DNA from: Uloborus plumipes
Taxonomy: Eukaryota; Arthropoda; Arachnida; Araneae; Uloboridae
Assembly (NCBI GenBank): GCA_038373865.1
Contig: JAXGGA010005226.1
Span: 16,125 to 80,124 of the forward strand
Reading direction: 5' to 3'
DNA length: 64,000 nt
The first letter of the stretch is position 1. Every line of letters starts with the position of its first letter. A program made the position numbers and the translations under genes. The notes beneath the pieces were generated by a model. The model saw nothing but the letters and a program-made list of their open reading frames with translations. It was not told where the DNA came from and did not search any database. Positions 31,949-43,589 of this stretch are shown one piece after another.

Positions 31949-32125
31949 CAGGGACGTCATTTCGAAATTTTCCAGTGGAGGGTGGCAAAGGGTGCATACA
32001 CAATGTAAAATTTACCAAAAAGTGCCAAAAACCACGCCCACTTATATGCCAATACATTGATTTCCCAAAGTCGGGGGGGGGGGGCAATTGACCCCCCACC
32101 CTGACCCTCCTAAATGACGGGCCTG
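31949..32125. mobile_element. Short hAT-type MITE (family C), 177 bp, with perfect 8-bp TSD
   Basis: Ends CAGGGACGTCATTT and AAATGACGGGCCTG are imperfect complements, and TATTTTTT flanks both sides (31941-31948 and 32126-32133). A 12-G run lies about 41-52 bp inside the right end. Internal text (GGGTGCATACACA, CCACGCCCACTTATATGCCA) is shared with the copy at 40371-40526. Confidence 0.85.
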
Positions 32126-32235
32126 TATTTTTTCGTATTTTGCAGGCATTCTTAGTTAGTGTGTTTTATTCCTGTTAAGCATTTTAGAAAATCAGTAGTT
32201 AGGAAGATCTCGATCACGACAACTCAATTCTTCTT

Positions 32236-33767
32236 TTTTACTTCCTTTTACGTAGTGAAGGAAGTATTGTGATGCGAAAAAAAAAATCTGGTATGGACCC
32301 CACACTACTTCCTTATACGTGTAAATTTCTTAGTAGTTGCCTTAAGTGTTAAAAAAAGTGCTTGGAGTGAGCAAGGTAACAATTCAAATATTTGCTCCCC
32401 TAATCTGCCACGAAACAATGCAAAAAAATATTTTACAATGGTTAATTTTCTAAGTATTGCTGATTTTAATTTCCATTCAGTGAATTTTTCGCAAAATGTC
32501 GCCAATAGCGCCAAGTTGAACCCAAATTCAAAAAATAATTTTTTCGCCCAATTTGTCGTTAACTTGGCGATATGTCGCCAAGTTGGCGTCAAACACTTGG
32601 CGACCAAAAGCTTGGCGACATATCGCCAAGTGGTCGCGCCAATTCATATCACTTGAGTCTGCATTGAAATTAACACTGATTTACCCTAAAAAAGGGGCAA
32701 AACACCCCCTTGGGAACATTCGAATGCAACCACAAGGAGAGGTGCACAACTAGACCATCCTCAGAGCCTACATACCAAGCTAGAAGTTTCTACGGCAGAT
32801 AGTTTTTGAGTTATGCCAGGCACATACGCACATACATCCGCACATACGTACATACAGACGTCACGAGAAAACTCGTTGTAACTAACTCAGGGGTGGTTGA
32901 AAAAGATTTTTCGGCTGCTCATATGTTGGTAGGTACATATGCACGTGCTAACAGGTCGAAAAAACTACTGAACATTCATTCGGGGGTGAGCAAAATAAAA
33001 ATTTAGACTCAAATTTGAGTGATTTTTTTTTCGCGATCACAATACTTCCTTTACTACGTAAAAGGAAGTAAAAATCACTCAAATTTGAGTCTAAATTTTG
33101 ATTTTGCTCACCCCTGAATGAATGTTCAGTAGTTTTTTCGACCTGTCAGCACGTGCATATGTACCTACCAACATAATAAACAGCCGAAAAATCCTTTTTC
33201 AACCACCCCCGAGTTAATTACGACGAGCTTTCTCGTGACGTCGGTATGTACGTATGTGGCTCGCATAACTAAAAAACTATATGCCGTAGAAGCTTCTAGC
33301 TTGGTATGTAGACTTTGAGGATGGTCTAGTTGTGCACCACTCCTTGTGGTTGCATTTGAATGTTCCCAAGGGGGTGTTTTACCCCCTTTTTGGGGTAAAT
33401 CAGTGTTAATTTCAATGCAGACTCAAGTGATATGAATTGGCGCAACCACTTGGCGATATGTCGCCAACTTGGCAACATATCGCCAAGTTGGCGACAAATT
33501 TGGCGAAAAAAAATTTTTGAATTTGTGTTCAACTTGGCGCTATTGGCGATATTTTGCGAAACATTCACTGAATGATATTGAAATCAGCAATATTTAGAAA
33601 ATTAACCATTGTAAAATATTTTTTGCATTGTTTCGTGGCAGATTAGGGGAGTGAATATTTGAATTTTTACCTTGCTCACTCCAAGCACTTTTTTTAACAC
33701 TTAAGGCAACTACTAAGAAATTTACACATAAGAGGAAGTAGTGTGGGGTCCATACCAGATTTTTTCA
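32236..33767. repeat. 1.5-kb head-to-head palindrome of a TGGCGA-rich element
   Basis: The left unit is framed by inverted copies of TTTACTTCCTTTTACGTAGT (near 32238-32257 and 33055-33074), each followed inward by GAAGTATTGTGAT. The right arm (33072-33767) repeats most of the left unit in reverse, ending AGTAGTGTGGGGTCCATACC opposite GGTATGGACCCCACACTACT at 32289. Both arms contain clusters of TTGGCGA / TCGCCAA such as CTTGGCGATATGTCGCCAAG. A third, single copy lies at 58405-58866. Open frames here (up to 100 codons) simply read these repeats. Class unknown. Confidence 0.8.
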
Positions 33768-35031
33768 TTTTTTAGTTTAAACAAGGTTTTTTAATCAATT
33801 TTTAGCAATTAAGCAAAAAAGAGAAAACACAAAAACATTAGTACCCGCAGAGACTTTTGATTCATGCACACATAAAATCATACTTTAAACAGGTTTTGAA
33901 TAAGCTTTATTGAAAACAGCTCTTGACGTAAAATATGTCCAAAAGTTTTTCTTTTTTTTAGCATTTTACTGGCAGTTTTTCTTGATAACTTAAATATATA
34001 CTTTAATTCTCGTTTTATAACACGGAAAAAGTACAATCTGGGCAGGAGTATCAACGCAAATTACCCATTTTTCATTTTTTGGCATCTATTGTTCTTTCAA
34101 TTTATTGTTCAAGCTCGCTTATTTGATTTTCGATGAAAATAAAGCACGAAAAAACCCTTTAATTCAAACATTTCCCTGTTAGTATGGAATCCAAAACTCA
34201 CATTTTCAACTGTCTCAGAAACTAATTTCTGTAGATTCTGCTCTTTATCATTCTGCGACAGAAATCTACGTAAGATACCACGAATACAGAATGAAATATG
34301 TCAAACTTGAAAAAAATATTTGACAGCACTGAAATTCACCGATAAAAAGACTATGTTGCTGCTTCCACAAAAACCCTCTTTTCAAACTCTCCTTTCAAAG
34401 TTCTGTAAAATCCATACAATTCTTTATAATTTACCAGAACACGGGAAAGACATTCACCATTAAACTTAGCAGGAAAAAAATAAAATCATAATCGAAGCAC
34501 GCGACCAAACGCTCCGACCTTGATCCATTTATTACCCTCGACTTTGCACTCATTGAGAAAGTTTTCTATGCTATTAGAAAATTTCCTATTTATTACTTTT
34601 CGAATATTTCCCGTCCTTTCACGATCAAATGCATAGGTAAAGAAAGAAGTGGATTGTGTGGTATAAGTCCCTTCTTCCTTGAAGAGTTTTATGTACACTT
34701 CGAGATGAGGAAAGTTTTTTTTTATTTGGTTTGCGTGAATGTAAATATTGCAAAAGACGAAGCATTTTCCCTATTTTCAAAAGAAAATTTGGACGAAATC
34801 CTGCTGTAGCTGATTCTTGTGGTTCGAAGGGAATAACTTTTCAGTATTCTCGTCCAATTCGGACAGCATTTAAAACGTTATCATTAAGGTTTTTTCTTTT
34901 GGTACATACATTATTTTTTCAAATCATTCAACAACTAAACATGTAGAATTTTTTTCGTTTTGAATTATATTTTTTACCTTCAAGAGTTAAAAATTTTGAA
35001 TTTTATACCAATGGATTAAGTTCCACAACAC
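33768..35031. other. Unassigned stretch
   Basis: No element ends are seen. On the minus strand a frame is open from about 34769 to 34486 (about 94 codons) with mixed, protein-like composition (for example FLNECKVEGNKWIKVGAFGR), but I recognise no family and see no clear splice sites. It may be chance or an exon fragment. Confidence 0.3.
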
Positions 35032-35417
35032 ATCGCACCCTTGCTACAAAAGTACCACAACTCAAAAATTGTAATTTTCGAGTTATGACCATCATTAGAC
35101 GTAGTTCACACGTCTCTACCAATCTTCAAAAGAACAAGAAGTTGCATTGAAAAATCCGCCGCCAAAGGGCAGTTATGGCGTTTTGTTGTTATCAAGATTC
35201 ATAGGACCCCTTCCACTGAAATGCCACATCTTGAGTTGTCGTCCAGCCGTCGTAGAGTAACGTGCGTAACTAACGATCCTAGTTTGAGATGTATCGGTCT
35301 TCATATTGATAAATGCAAAAATACTAAAATGTGCCTAGTCAGCCCGGGAACAGCTTTTTGCAATTCCTGGAAAACGTAGTTTTTTGAGTTGTGGCACTTT
35401 TGTAGCAAGGGTGCGAT
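35032..35417. mobile_element. TIR-MITE, 386 bp
   Basis: The left end ATCGCACCCTTGCTACAAAA then GTACCACAACTCAAAAA matches the complement of the right end TTTTTGAGTTGTGGCACTTT then TGTAGCAAGGGTGCGAT. Inverted repeats are about 37 bp. The flanks CAC and ATC give no clear TSD, unless AT itself is duplicated. A half copy is at 26637-26846. No coding capacity. Confidence 0.8.
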
Positions 35418-35429
35418 ATCAGTGGATCC

Positions 35430-35990
35430 CAAAAGTGTTCATACACTTACCATTTTCAATGATATCGATATTTTTTCGCTAATTTAAATATTTAATTCGA
35501 AATGGGTGTTTCATATTAAGCTCTTTGATATATATTTAACAAAACTGCACGAAGTATTTTAATAATTTAACAAAACTTAATTTTCAGAAAATTAATAATC
35601 AAAAAGTATCATGAAATTGATCTTACTAAAGTCTTTATATATTTTAAAGAAATATTTACATATGTGTAAATAATCTAATTTTTCATTGTTTTATCATTTT
35701 GTAGGTTATTCTTCAGTATCTACAATAGCTTGTAAACGCCTTGGAATAAATTTAGTTAGTTTTTTTTGTTTCCAAGTCAGTGTTCCACTCAGAAATGATG
35801 TGACAAAATATTGGTCTTTATATTCAAATTCAGTGCCAGGAAATTTTGGTTTTACTACAAATTTTTTTGGTTTTTCTACAAATACGAAGTTTTTTGTTAG
35901 CCACTCTGTAAGCATTACGACCTACTTTTTAAGTCAAAGTACATTGATTTTCATATCTGACCCACTGAAGGATCTTATAGCAGTACTTGA
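35430..35990 (-). pseudogene. Possible Tc1-like transposase C-terminus with terminal repeat
   Basis: The minus-strand frame 35915-35706 ends KKLTKFIPRRLQAIVDTEE followed by a stop and then PTK. This resembles the closing segment of Tc1-family transposases (a SMPRRCQAVI..GG.TKY-like tail). Downstream, towards 35430, CCAAAAGTGTTCATACACTT resembles a Tc1-type inverted terminal repeat. No DDE motif or upstream domains can be read. An opposing plus-strand frame (35686-36000) is read as a shadow. Moderate to low confidence. Confidence 0.35.
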
Positions 35991-36337
35991 ATTTTTTTAG
36001 CTAATAGTAAAATTGGCCAAAAAATCACTCTGCTGTTTTAAAACTTGTGTTTACTTCGAATTTGTCACTGTTAATTTTTTTTCAATTGAAATAATTTAAT
36101 TTTTTTTAAATTCTAGCAACAGAGTAGTTATTCGGAAAAAATCTATCGGTCTTGGATCAAGTTGGATCTTTTTTCAGAGAAGTGATGAAATTTAGAAAAA
36201 CAGGGCCTTGAAATTTCGAATTTCAATGCCTGTTCCCAAAATTGCCTTCGATTTATAAATAAGTTTTATGCAATTTTGAATAAACATTTTGGAAAAATCC
36301 TCATTTTTTCTTTAAAAAATGAGCTTAAAACTTTAAA

Positions 36338-36841
36338 CCCATTAATGCCTGACTTTTTTTCCAAAGATATTTTGTATACTGATTACAAACAGTGTTTAAT
36401 GGACAGGAAAAATAATAAAAAAAATATTATGTAAAAAATAATTGTTTTATTAAGGAAAGAAAAATCGTCCCTTAAAAGTTACGATAGACCCCAGAGGGTA
36501 CAAACTTTTTTTTACAAAAAAAATTTCCTGCCTACGATATAATATTTAAAAAGACATTTTATAAGAAGAAATAAAATCATCAATTAACATAAACTAGGAA
36601 TAACTTTGAAAACACAGCTTTTTTTCTTGAGATTGTGAACGATGTAATTTTTGATAAAGATCATATTAAAACTGCTACAGAATCTACTTTACAATGGTTA
36701 TGTGCTGCAATCTGTTAATAATGAATTGAAAGAATACCAAGGTACTCATTGAACACTATTATTTGATTGAAATGCTCATTTGGGGGAACTTCAGACCCTT
36801 TTTCGGACCGTCCCTAAAAAGGGACGCTAGGCATTAGTGGG
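36338..36841 (-). mobile_element. piggyBac-derived MITE, about 504 bp
   Basis: Begins CCCATTAATGCCTGACTTTT and ends GGGACGCTAGGCATTAGTGG then G, with TTAA at 36842-36845 and TTTAAA at the left. The interior matches 18992-19502 and 27971-28474 throughout, including TGTATACTGATTACAAACAG and ATAGACCCCAGAGGGTACA. No transposase. Confidence 0.88.
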
Positions 36842-36845
36842 TTAA

Positions 36846-38040
36846 CAAATTTTCAAAACATTCCTCTCTTACTATTAGTTTAGTTTGTTACAAAACTAAA
36901 TTAATAATCACAGTGTTAGTCGGTGGTTATAATTAATACCACTTAAAATTGATTACATAATTTTGCTGCGGCCAACGCTTTTTTTTAAAGTGCTGCTCTA
37001 AGAAGTGCAAAAACTAAATAGGAAAGGGGAGAGTGAAAGTTGTAGTTAAGACTTGTTCCCCTTTTATTACTTCTTCATTTTGAAAATGGAATGGTGGAGA
37101 ATAAAAACTAGTATATCTCGATATGTCATAAATAACCAAACCATTAAATCTATTGCCATTAATTTTACGACGATGTAATTTGAAAACAGACAGCTATAAA
37201 TCCTTAATCAATTTGGCGACTTGGAAAACCAAGTTACAGATAAGATCTAGCAAAGTACACCTCACACAACTTCCTAATATATATTTTTCTTTTCGAAAAA
37301 CTATCATTATAATTTAATAAAACAGATAAGCATCAAATGTTCCCTATGTATTAATTACTTCAAAGCCTCTATATCTGCCGCAATGGCTGAAATTTAAATT
37401 TAACTATCAGAAAGAGAAAAACAAAACAACGAGTAATGAGTGGTTTGGAGGAACCCACGATTTGATCAAGTTGAATAGAAACCGGATTACTTCTCTTATC
37501 TGGAATTGAAGTTCGCCAGATACCCTGGTAGATATATATTTTTTTCCTTTTAATTTCTCAGTTGTAATCGAAATTCGTGCGTTTAGTTTTTTGAAGCTTT
37601 TTGAACTCCGCCGATCAGAGTAAACATAACACTTAATTTAAGTACAGGTTGAGTATCCGCGTTCGATTTCTTAAATTGTTTGGTCGATTGTTTCTGAGAG
37701 AATGGCATGAAAAAATCCTCAGAAAAGGATTTACATCATTGAAGACAATGGAAAATCAATGGCTAGGATTTCGTAAGAATTTATACCATTCACGCTGTAA
37801 AAAGGCGAATTTTGTTTTCTAAAATGGCAATGACTTGATTTAACTTCTTTGGAATGCTATAGTAAATATGGTCTTGCAGATATAAACCCATCGAAGCAGT
37901 TCGTGAATAATAACGTAAAGTACAAAGACAAATGGGATGTGGGCAATTCTCCAGAAAAGTGTTTTGCATTCCAAAATTTTCTTCCTTTCATTAGGAGTAC
38001 TGTTTGGCAGTTTTTAGGAAGACAAGATATGTAAAGACTA
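36846..38040. other. Unassigned AT-rich stretch
   Basis: No transposon ends are recognised. The plus frame at 37849-38034 (61 codons) has protein-like composition but is opposed by an equally open minus frame and matches nothing I know. Confidence 0.35.
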
Positions 38041-38175
38041 AGGCTCGACCGATACATCGGCGCCGATGGTTGAAAGTTTTTCCATCGGCCATCGGCATCG
38101 GCTGCCGATGCTAACTTGTTAAAAACATCGGCTCATCGGACTTGAAAACATCTATATGCCGATGTATGGCGATGT
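38041..38175 (+). repeat. CATCGG-rich element end
   Basis: GGCTCGACCGATACATCGGC opens a stretch in which CATCGG, CCGATG and TCGGC alternate about ten times before GCCGATGTATGGCGATG. This is the style of a hAT-type subterminal region, but no partner end or TSD was found to the right. A fragment is likely. Confidence 0.4.
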
Positions 38176-39295
38176 TTAAAAAAAAAGTTTTCTTGAGGGA
38201 ATTCTATCTTCTCTATTTTTTACTTCACAGTTAAAAGTACGTTCACTATGTGGCTTGACATCGAGCAGCAACGGGACCAACGCAGTTATGGGTTTTCGAA
38301 TTTTCCGAATCGGGCAAATACCGAAATTTTCACAGCACGGCAGATACTTTCCGAGCGATCTCTTTGATGAGAGTTTTCAGAATTACAATAAAACCTCCGA
38401 ATGACAGAATTAATTTTTGCGCATTTATTTTTTGTTCTGTTCTTTTCTTTTCTTTTTTTTTTTTTTTTTTTTTTTTGTGTATGTGAATAAAAGCTTTTTT
38501 TTCCTGAAAATTTTAAAAACATGTTAGCCAGATGAATTTGGCAAACACATTTATTTTAAGAGAAGAAGGCGATGTAAAATTTTTAGGAGGGGCCCATCTC
38601 TGGTTTCTCTGTTATGTGATAAGCTCATTGTTTTCATTTTTCTTTTCTGAAATCTAATATTGTGTTACTCAATTCTAAATCATCCAGTCTTGAATTTAAT
38701 ATTGAAGCTGTTACGATTTTCCCTTTAAGTCATATTCATTTAAGCAGGAGTGCACATTCGGGAGTGTCATGGCCTATACTTGCCCGTCTAATTATTAACA
38801 GTTGGTGGGGGGGGGGGGACTTATTTGCATTTTTTTAGCTTTTGTTTTGGTCGCCGTGGTATTTGGAATTTTGCTCCGACTTCGCTCTTGGGGGCGGTGG
38901 CAACATTGTGTTCAAAGCAAAAGAAAAAACTTTTATCATTGACTTATCCTGATGTTTCTTGACCATGAAGCGAGAAACTAACAAGTATATATGTGTATGC
39001 ATAAGCTTGCCCAGAACCCTCCCCCAAAGGCGATGGCACACAATTTTCAAACGCTACGGAACATCCCCCCCCCCCCCCCCAAAAAAAAAACCTGCCTAAA
39101 AATTTATGCCCCTAAAAACTTCAATGGTGCATTCTACGTTTTATTAAGTGACCATATCAAGTGTTTTTGCCAAATTGGTAATCTCATTATCATTGTATTG
39201 ACAACTAATAAAGTTTCATAAGTAAAGCTTCTTGCATTTTACCATTTATGAAAATGTATTAATGCGTTACTAATATTTTAAATCTACTTTTAATA
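38176..39295. other. Unassigned stretch with homopolymer runs
   Basis: A pure T run of over 20 bases lies near 38453-38476, 12 G at 38807-38818, and 16 C followed by 10 A at 39065-39090. These runs may belong to unrecognised MITEs, given that similar runs elsewhere lie inside hAT elements. No gene is seen. Confidence 0.35.
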
Positions 39296-39347
39296 CGAGG
39301 GTTGTTTTTTTTTTCAACCTCCGTTAGGCTATAAAAAATTAACGGAT

Positions 39348-39608
39348 TCAAATAAAAAAAAATATTTTATTATCAAAAGTAAGGTACAATTCTCTACAAT
39401 TCTCTACATAATCACCTTGACGATTGAAGCATTTTTTATATCTGTGAACAAACTTTATAATAGCCGCCTCGTAAAATGTTGCCGCCAATGATTGGAAGGG
39501 AGTTGTGACGGTGTCCTTGGGTTCCACGCCACTTTGGAAGCCCGATGCCTTTCCAGACCCCAAGCCCAAGCAGGGATCTCCAAGTCTCTGCTTCAGTTCA
39601 GGGAACAC
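39348..39608 (-). pseudogene. mariner transposase C-terminal remnant, left arm
   Basis: The minus frame reads SLAATFYEAAIIKFVHRY then KKCFNRQGDYVEN, matching the C-terminal signature of mariner transposases (..FF..GI..L..RW.KCI...GDYVE). The first part of the frame is not recognisable as transposase, and the DD34D catalytic domain is absent. It is a fragment carried in the left arm of the foldback. Confidence 0.75.
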
Positions 39609-39827
39609 ATGTAAGTCAATTGGTGCTCTGTCGGAACTTAATGGTGGGTGTTCAAAAATGTCCCATTGAATGCATGAAATTGCTGGAGGAACCGTTTTGT
39701 TACACGAGCGCTATGATGACGGGCATTGCTATGCCCCCCTGCTTGGGGGCATGGCAATGACGGTCAACCCTGCTTGGAGAGACCTCTACTTGGGGTCTTA
39801 AAAGGCATCGGGCTTCTAAAGTGGCGC

Positions 39828-39970
39828 GGAACCCAAAGACACCGTCACAACTCACTTCCAATCATTGGCGGCAACATTCTAAGAGGAGACTATTTTAAAG
39901 CTTGTTCACAGATATAAAAACTGCTTCAATCGTCAAGGTGATTATGTAGAGAATTGTAGAGGATTGTAGC
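39828..39970 (+). pseudogene. mariner transposase C-terminal remnant, right arm
   Basis: Reading the plus strand gives EPKDTVTTHFQSLAATF, a stop, then a segment ending NCFNRQGDYVEN. This is the same C-terminal segment as in the left arm but with an in-frame TAA in place of the tyrosine-containing codon. Both arms are therefore non-functional copies from one source. Confidence 0.7.
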
Positions 39971-40370
39971 TTACTTTTGATAATAAAATATTTTTTTTAT
40001 TTGAATCCGTTTATTTTTTATAGCCTAACGGAGGTTGAAAAAAAACCAACCCTCGTACTTTAATTTACTACTAATGTATTAAATGTATTATATTTCGTAT
40101 TTTAACTTTTACTAATCATTAACGAACAGCACGGTGCCGCCAAATGTTGCCAAAATGGCATGCTACTGAGAGAAATTCAGACCGCTCGTGTTAACTCTTT
40201 GCTTTTTATGGTATTATTTTGACTTTGGTGCTTAATATTACCAAAACAGCACCATGGAAACTTTAGATAGCAGCCGTGAATCTGACACTGGCGTATCTAC
40301 AACTTCCTGGAAAAAAGAAAAGGATGGCATTAAGTGAAGATGGAATTTACAGCTCCTGTAGTACTGTCGA

Positions 40371-40526
40371 CAGCGCCGTCGTTTCAAGTTTTTCGGGGGG
40401 GGGGGCAAAGGGTGCAAACACAGTGGAATTTCATTGGAAAACATAAAAAAAACATGCCCACTAATGTAAATACATTTATTTCTCAAAGCCAGGGGACCCG
40501 CCTGACCCCCTTAAATGACGGGCCTG
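40371..40526. mobile_element. Short hAT-type MITE (family C), 156 bp
   Basis: Ends CAGCGCCGTCGTTT and AAATGACGGGCCTG are imperfect complements. The flanks ACTGTCGA (40363-40370) and CCTGTCGA (40527-40534) match at 7 of 8 bases. An 11-G run lies 24-34 bp inside the left end. The internal GCAAAGGGTGCAAACACA links it to 31949-32125. Confidence 0.8.
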
Positions 40527-40744
40527 CCTGTCGAGGGAACTAAAAAGGTTATGACATGCAATGACTGCAAAAAAATAATATCAAAAGGTAAGAATTCTTA
40601 GGATGCGTAAAATAAGCGTTGAAAAAATATTTAAGATGCTTAAAAATCTTTCTAATTTACTTCATTTCCAGCTACTTCCCGTGCATTTTTATTTTTCTTA
40701 AAAGTGCAAGTGTTTGCACTTTTCTTGAATCAAAACCAAACCTT

Positions 40745-42622
40745 GACAGCTGAATATTTTATATTAATTCAATCAGCAAGTATTTCATGTGAACATTCTT
40801 TTGAAAAATACTCATGCAATGCACCAATCATCAATATTCAAGAAGAATAAAAATGAAAAACGTCCTAGTCGGTTTCTGCCCAAGATATTTATGATCTCAC
40901 CTGAAACTATTCAAGACCATCCAAAGACAAGTACTTTGTTGTCTAATAAAGGTTTCATTTTTTTTTTCATTTTCTCTCTTTTTTACGCACATTCAAGTAA
41001 AGTGTTTAATCTCCAGAAGTAATTCAGAATTGCCTAACTTATGCTTTTGTTCCCCGATATGAGTTATAAATACTACCCACAAAGTTCATAGATTTTACAT
41101 TAGTTCAGTCAGCAAGTATTCCAAAAAAAACCAGCTTTAAAGAAATAAGAATCTAACTCACCCATCATCAACAGTCAAGAAGAATCATACTGAAAAATGT
41201 CAAAGCGAAATGGATGGAATAAACGAGTTAGCGGTGTATTGCATCTATCATAGACCATTAGAACACAAGCGTTTTGGTGCCTAATGGATTCTCTAATGAA
41301 TGGGCAAGCAAGTAGAGTGTTGAATATCCAGAAATCATCAGAATTGAAAAACTGGATTTGTTTCGATGAGCTAATTATAATTATTACCTACAAAGCTTAT
41401 AGATGATTTAAAATTAGTTCAGTTAGCAAGTGTTTCAAAGTATTCCATGGGAACAAACTTTTAAGAAATACTAATGTCACCAATCATTAGTATTCTAGAA
41501 GAATCAACGCCAATCTATGCAAAATATGTTTTTTAGAACTACCAAAGACCATACGAAGACAAGCTCTCGGTTTCGATTGTATTTTTGCATCATCCAAGTA
41601 AAGTTGAGAAGCAATGAATCTCAAAAATAATTTAGAATTGATTAACTTATATGTACTTTTGTTGCCCGATGTGCTAGTTATAGACAGTACCCACAAAATT
41701 GCAGGAACTTTTGCATTAATGCAGGCAGCCAATATTCCAAAGGAACAACCTTTTATGAAATACTAATGGAACGCACCAATCATCAATATTCAAGAAGAAT
41801 CAAAATGAAAAGCATCAAAGCCGATGTCTCCAGAAGATATTTTTGACGGTCTTGGAGCTATCCAAGACCATCCGAAGACAAGCACTCCGGTGCCTAATGC
41901 TTTCGACGTTTTTTTTTTCTTTTCTTGTACATGCAAATAAAATGTTGAATTTCCAGAAATCATTTAGAAATTGAGTAACTCATACATACTTTTGTGCCCT
42001 GATATGCTAGTTATAAATAGCACATGTAAAATTTGCAGGAAAATTTATATTAGTCCAATCACACAGTAATTATTTCAAAGGAACAAGCTTTTGAGAAATG
42101 CTAATGTAACGCACCAATCATCAATATTCCAAGAAGAATCGAAATGGAAAGCATCAAAACCGATCTCTGCAGAAGATATGTTTGATCTCACTTGGAACTA
42201 CCCAAGACCATCCGAAGACCAGCTTTGTGTGCTTAATGGTTTCAATTGTTTTTTTACATATACAGGTTGAATGTCCACAAATCATTTAGAATTGAATCAC
42301 CTAAACACAATTTTGCTCACCGATATGCAAATTATAAACAGTACCTGCAAAGTTTGCAGAAAAATTTACATTAATTCAGTCAGTCAGTATTCTATGGGAA
42401 CAAGCTTTTAAGAAATACTAATACAACGTACTAATCATCAATATTCAAGAAGAATCAAAACAAAAGAAACGTCAAGACCGATCTCCGCAGATGATATGTC
42501 TGATCTCACTTGGAACTATTCAGCACCATCCGATCTCAAGACAAGCCCTCCGGTGCCTAATGGTTTCGATTGTTTTTTTGCACATGGGCAAGTAAAGTGT
42601 TGAATCTCCAGAAATATCATTT
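40745..42622 (+). repeat. Satellite-like tandem array, about six units of ~320 bp
   Basis: The anchor CACCAATCATCAATATTCAA, with variants, recurs at about 40821, 41161, 41478, 41776, 42112 and 42430. Each is followed by AGAAGAAT, a GATCTCACTTGGAACTA-type segment, AAGACCATCCGAAGACAAGC, GTGCCTAATGG and a closing AAATCATTTAGAATTGA. Units also contain CCCGATATG..AGTTATAAATA. Spacing varies from about 300 to 340 bp. Divergence between units is moderate. One unit is altered at 41209-41254. No ORF is conserved across units. Confidence 0.85.
41209..41254 (+). repeat. Patch of hammerhead-element sequence inside a satellite unit
   Basis: In the second unit, text that should read like CGATCTCCGCAGAAGATATG is replaced by GAAATGGATGGAATAAACGA then GTTAGCGGTGTATTGCAT. 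The end of this patch matches the outer arm downstream of the hammerhead at 29820-29848 (GAAATGAGCGAGTTCGCGGT then GTATTGCATG). The ribozyme core is absent. Confidence 0.6.
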
Positions 42623-43589
42623 ATCAAGCGCTTAATGATGGGAGTGTGACGACGACTTGTCCGCTTTTGTCGCTGCCCGGTGAGGCGAATGGGGGGGAAG
42701 GGGGGCAGAGAGGGATTGAGAAATTACGAGGAGGAATGAAGTCATGCAGTGTCTTGTTAGCGAATCTTTGGAGCCCACATGGAAGACAATTGTGAATAAT
42801 TGTATGAGAAACTCGTCAGCCTGCAACGTGATTGGGTTGCTGATACCGCAGAAGGTGGGCTCCAGATGGAAAAGCTTTTGTTTGTTTCTGGGCTCCCTAA
42901 TCTAAATAACGCATTTACTATAGTAAATCTTTCTTTTGACATTGGCTTTCTTTTGAGAGAGAGAGGCATAATTGATTTTATGATCGTTCGTTTTGCTTGG
43001 AGAAGGCACTACAATGTCAATAGCGTTTCCTTTTTCAAAGATCATTATAGTTCCTCATTAACATAATATTGACAGTACGAGACAAAATAAAATGCAATTC
43101 AAAAGATAAACTTGCTGCTTTAAATTTCGAATAATTACATAATGACGTAATTCAATGTTAGAATATAAATGAGATTAATGACAGTCAAACTTTCCTTGGT
43201 AATGTAACATTAAAATGAGTTAATGATGGATTGTGAAAGAGGCACCGCGCATTCACTATTACTTTTGATTCAGTCAAAGGATTTTGGGAACAGAAAGCAT
43301 GGTGTTTCAATACCAGATCCGGATGTTCGGCAAGAAGATAGAAAAGGTTTGGAAGGATCTGTTTTAAACTTCGTGAAGTGTTAAAAAACACTCATTTCTT
43401 CAGAATCAAAGAGACAGTATTGACAAGAGAAACTCAGAATGAACAAGGTTGCATCAATTAAGACACACTTGGGTCGCTTTTACTTGTTATTTCATCTACT
43501 TGCAGTTGTGCACAGCACATACCCTTCAAGGACTAAGGCACACCTCCTCTGAAGCTACGGAGTACTCCTGAAAGAATGGAGTCAATTCA
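42623..43589. other. Low-copy stretch, no supportable gene
   Basis: This stretch has higher G+C than the satellite to its left and no visible repeat. Frames are open on both strands at 42757-42969 and 42800-43066 (88 codons, plus), the latter with a protein-like mix of residues but no recognised domain and no clear splice signals. It is a candidate for an exon or regulatory DNA only. Confidence 0.25.

Larger units (their letters stand above)
39296..40055. mobile_element. Foldback of two mariner 3' ends, 760 bp, TA-flanked
   Basis: Both ends read CGAGGGTTG towards the inside and are flanked by TA (39294-39295 and 40056-40057). From each end inward come CAACCTCCGTTAGGCTATAA, a stop codon and the last part of a mariner transposase gene, in opposite directions. 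The arms are about 300 bp and the centre contains a G+C hairpin-like GCCCCCCTGCTTGGGGGC. This structure suggests a fold-back derivative mobilised by its outer inverted repeats. Confidence 0.85.

Noticed and set aside
34486..34769. Minus-strand open frame with protein-like composition
   Set aside because: No recognised domain, no in-frame ATG near the start of the conserved-looking part, and no supporting splice sites.
42800..43066. 88-codon plus-strand frame
   Set aside because: An overlapping minus-strand frame is equally open and no domain or splice signal is visible.
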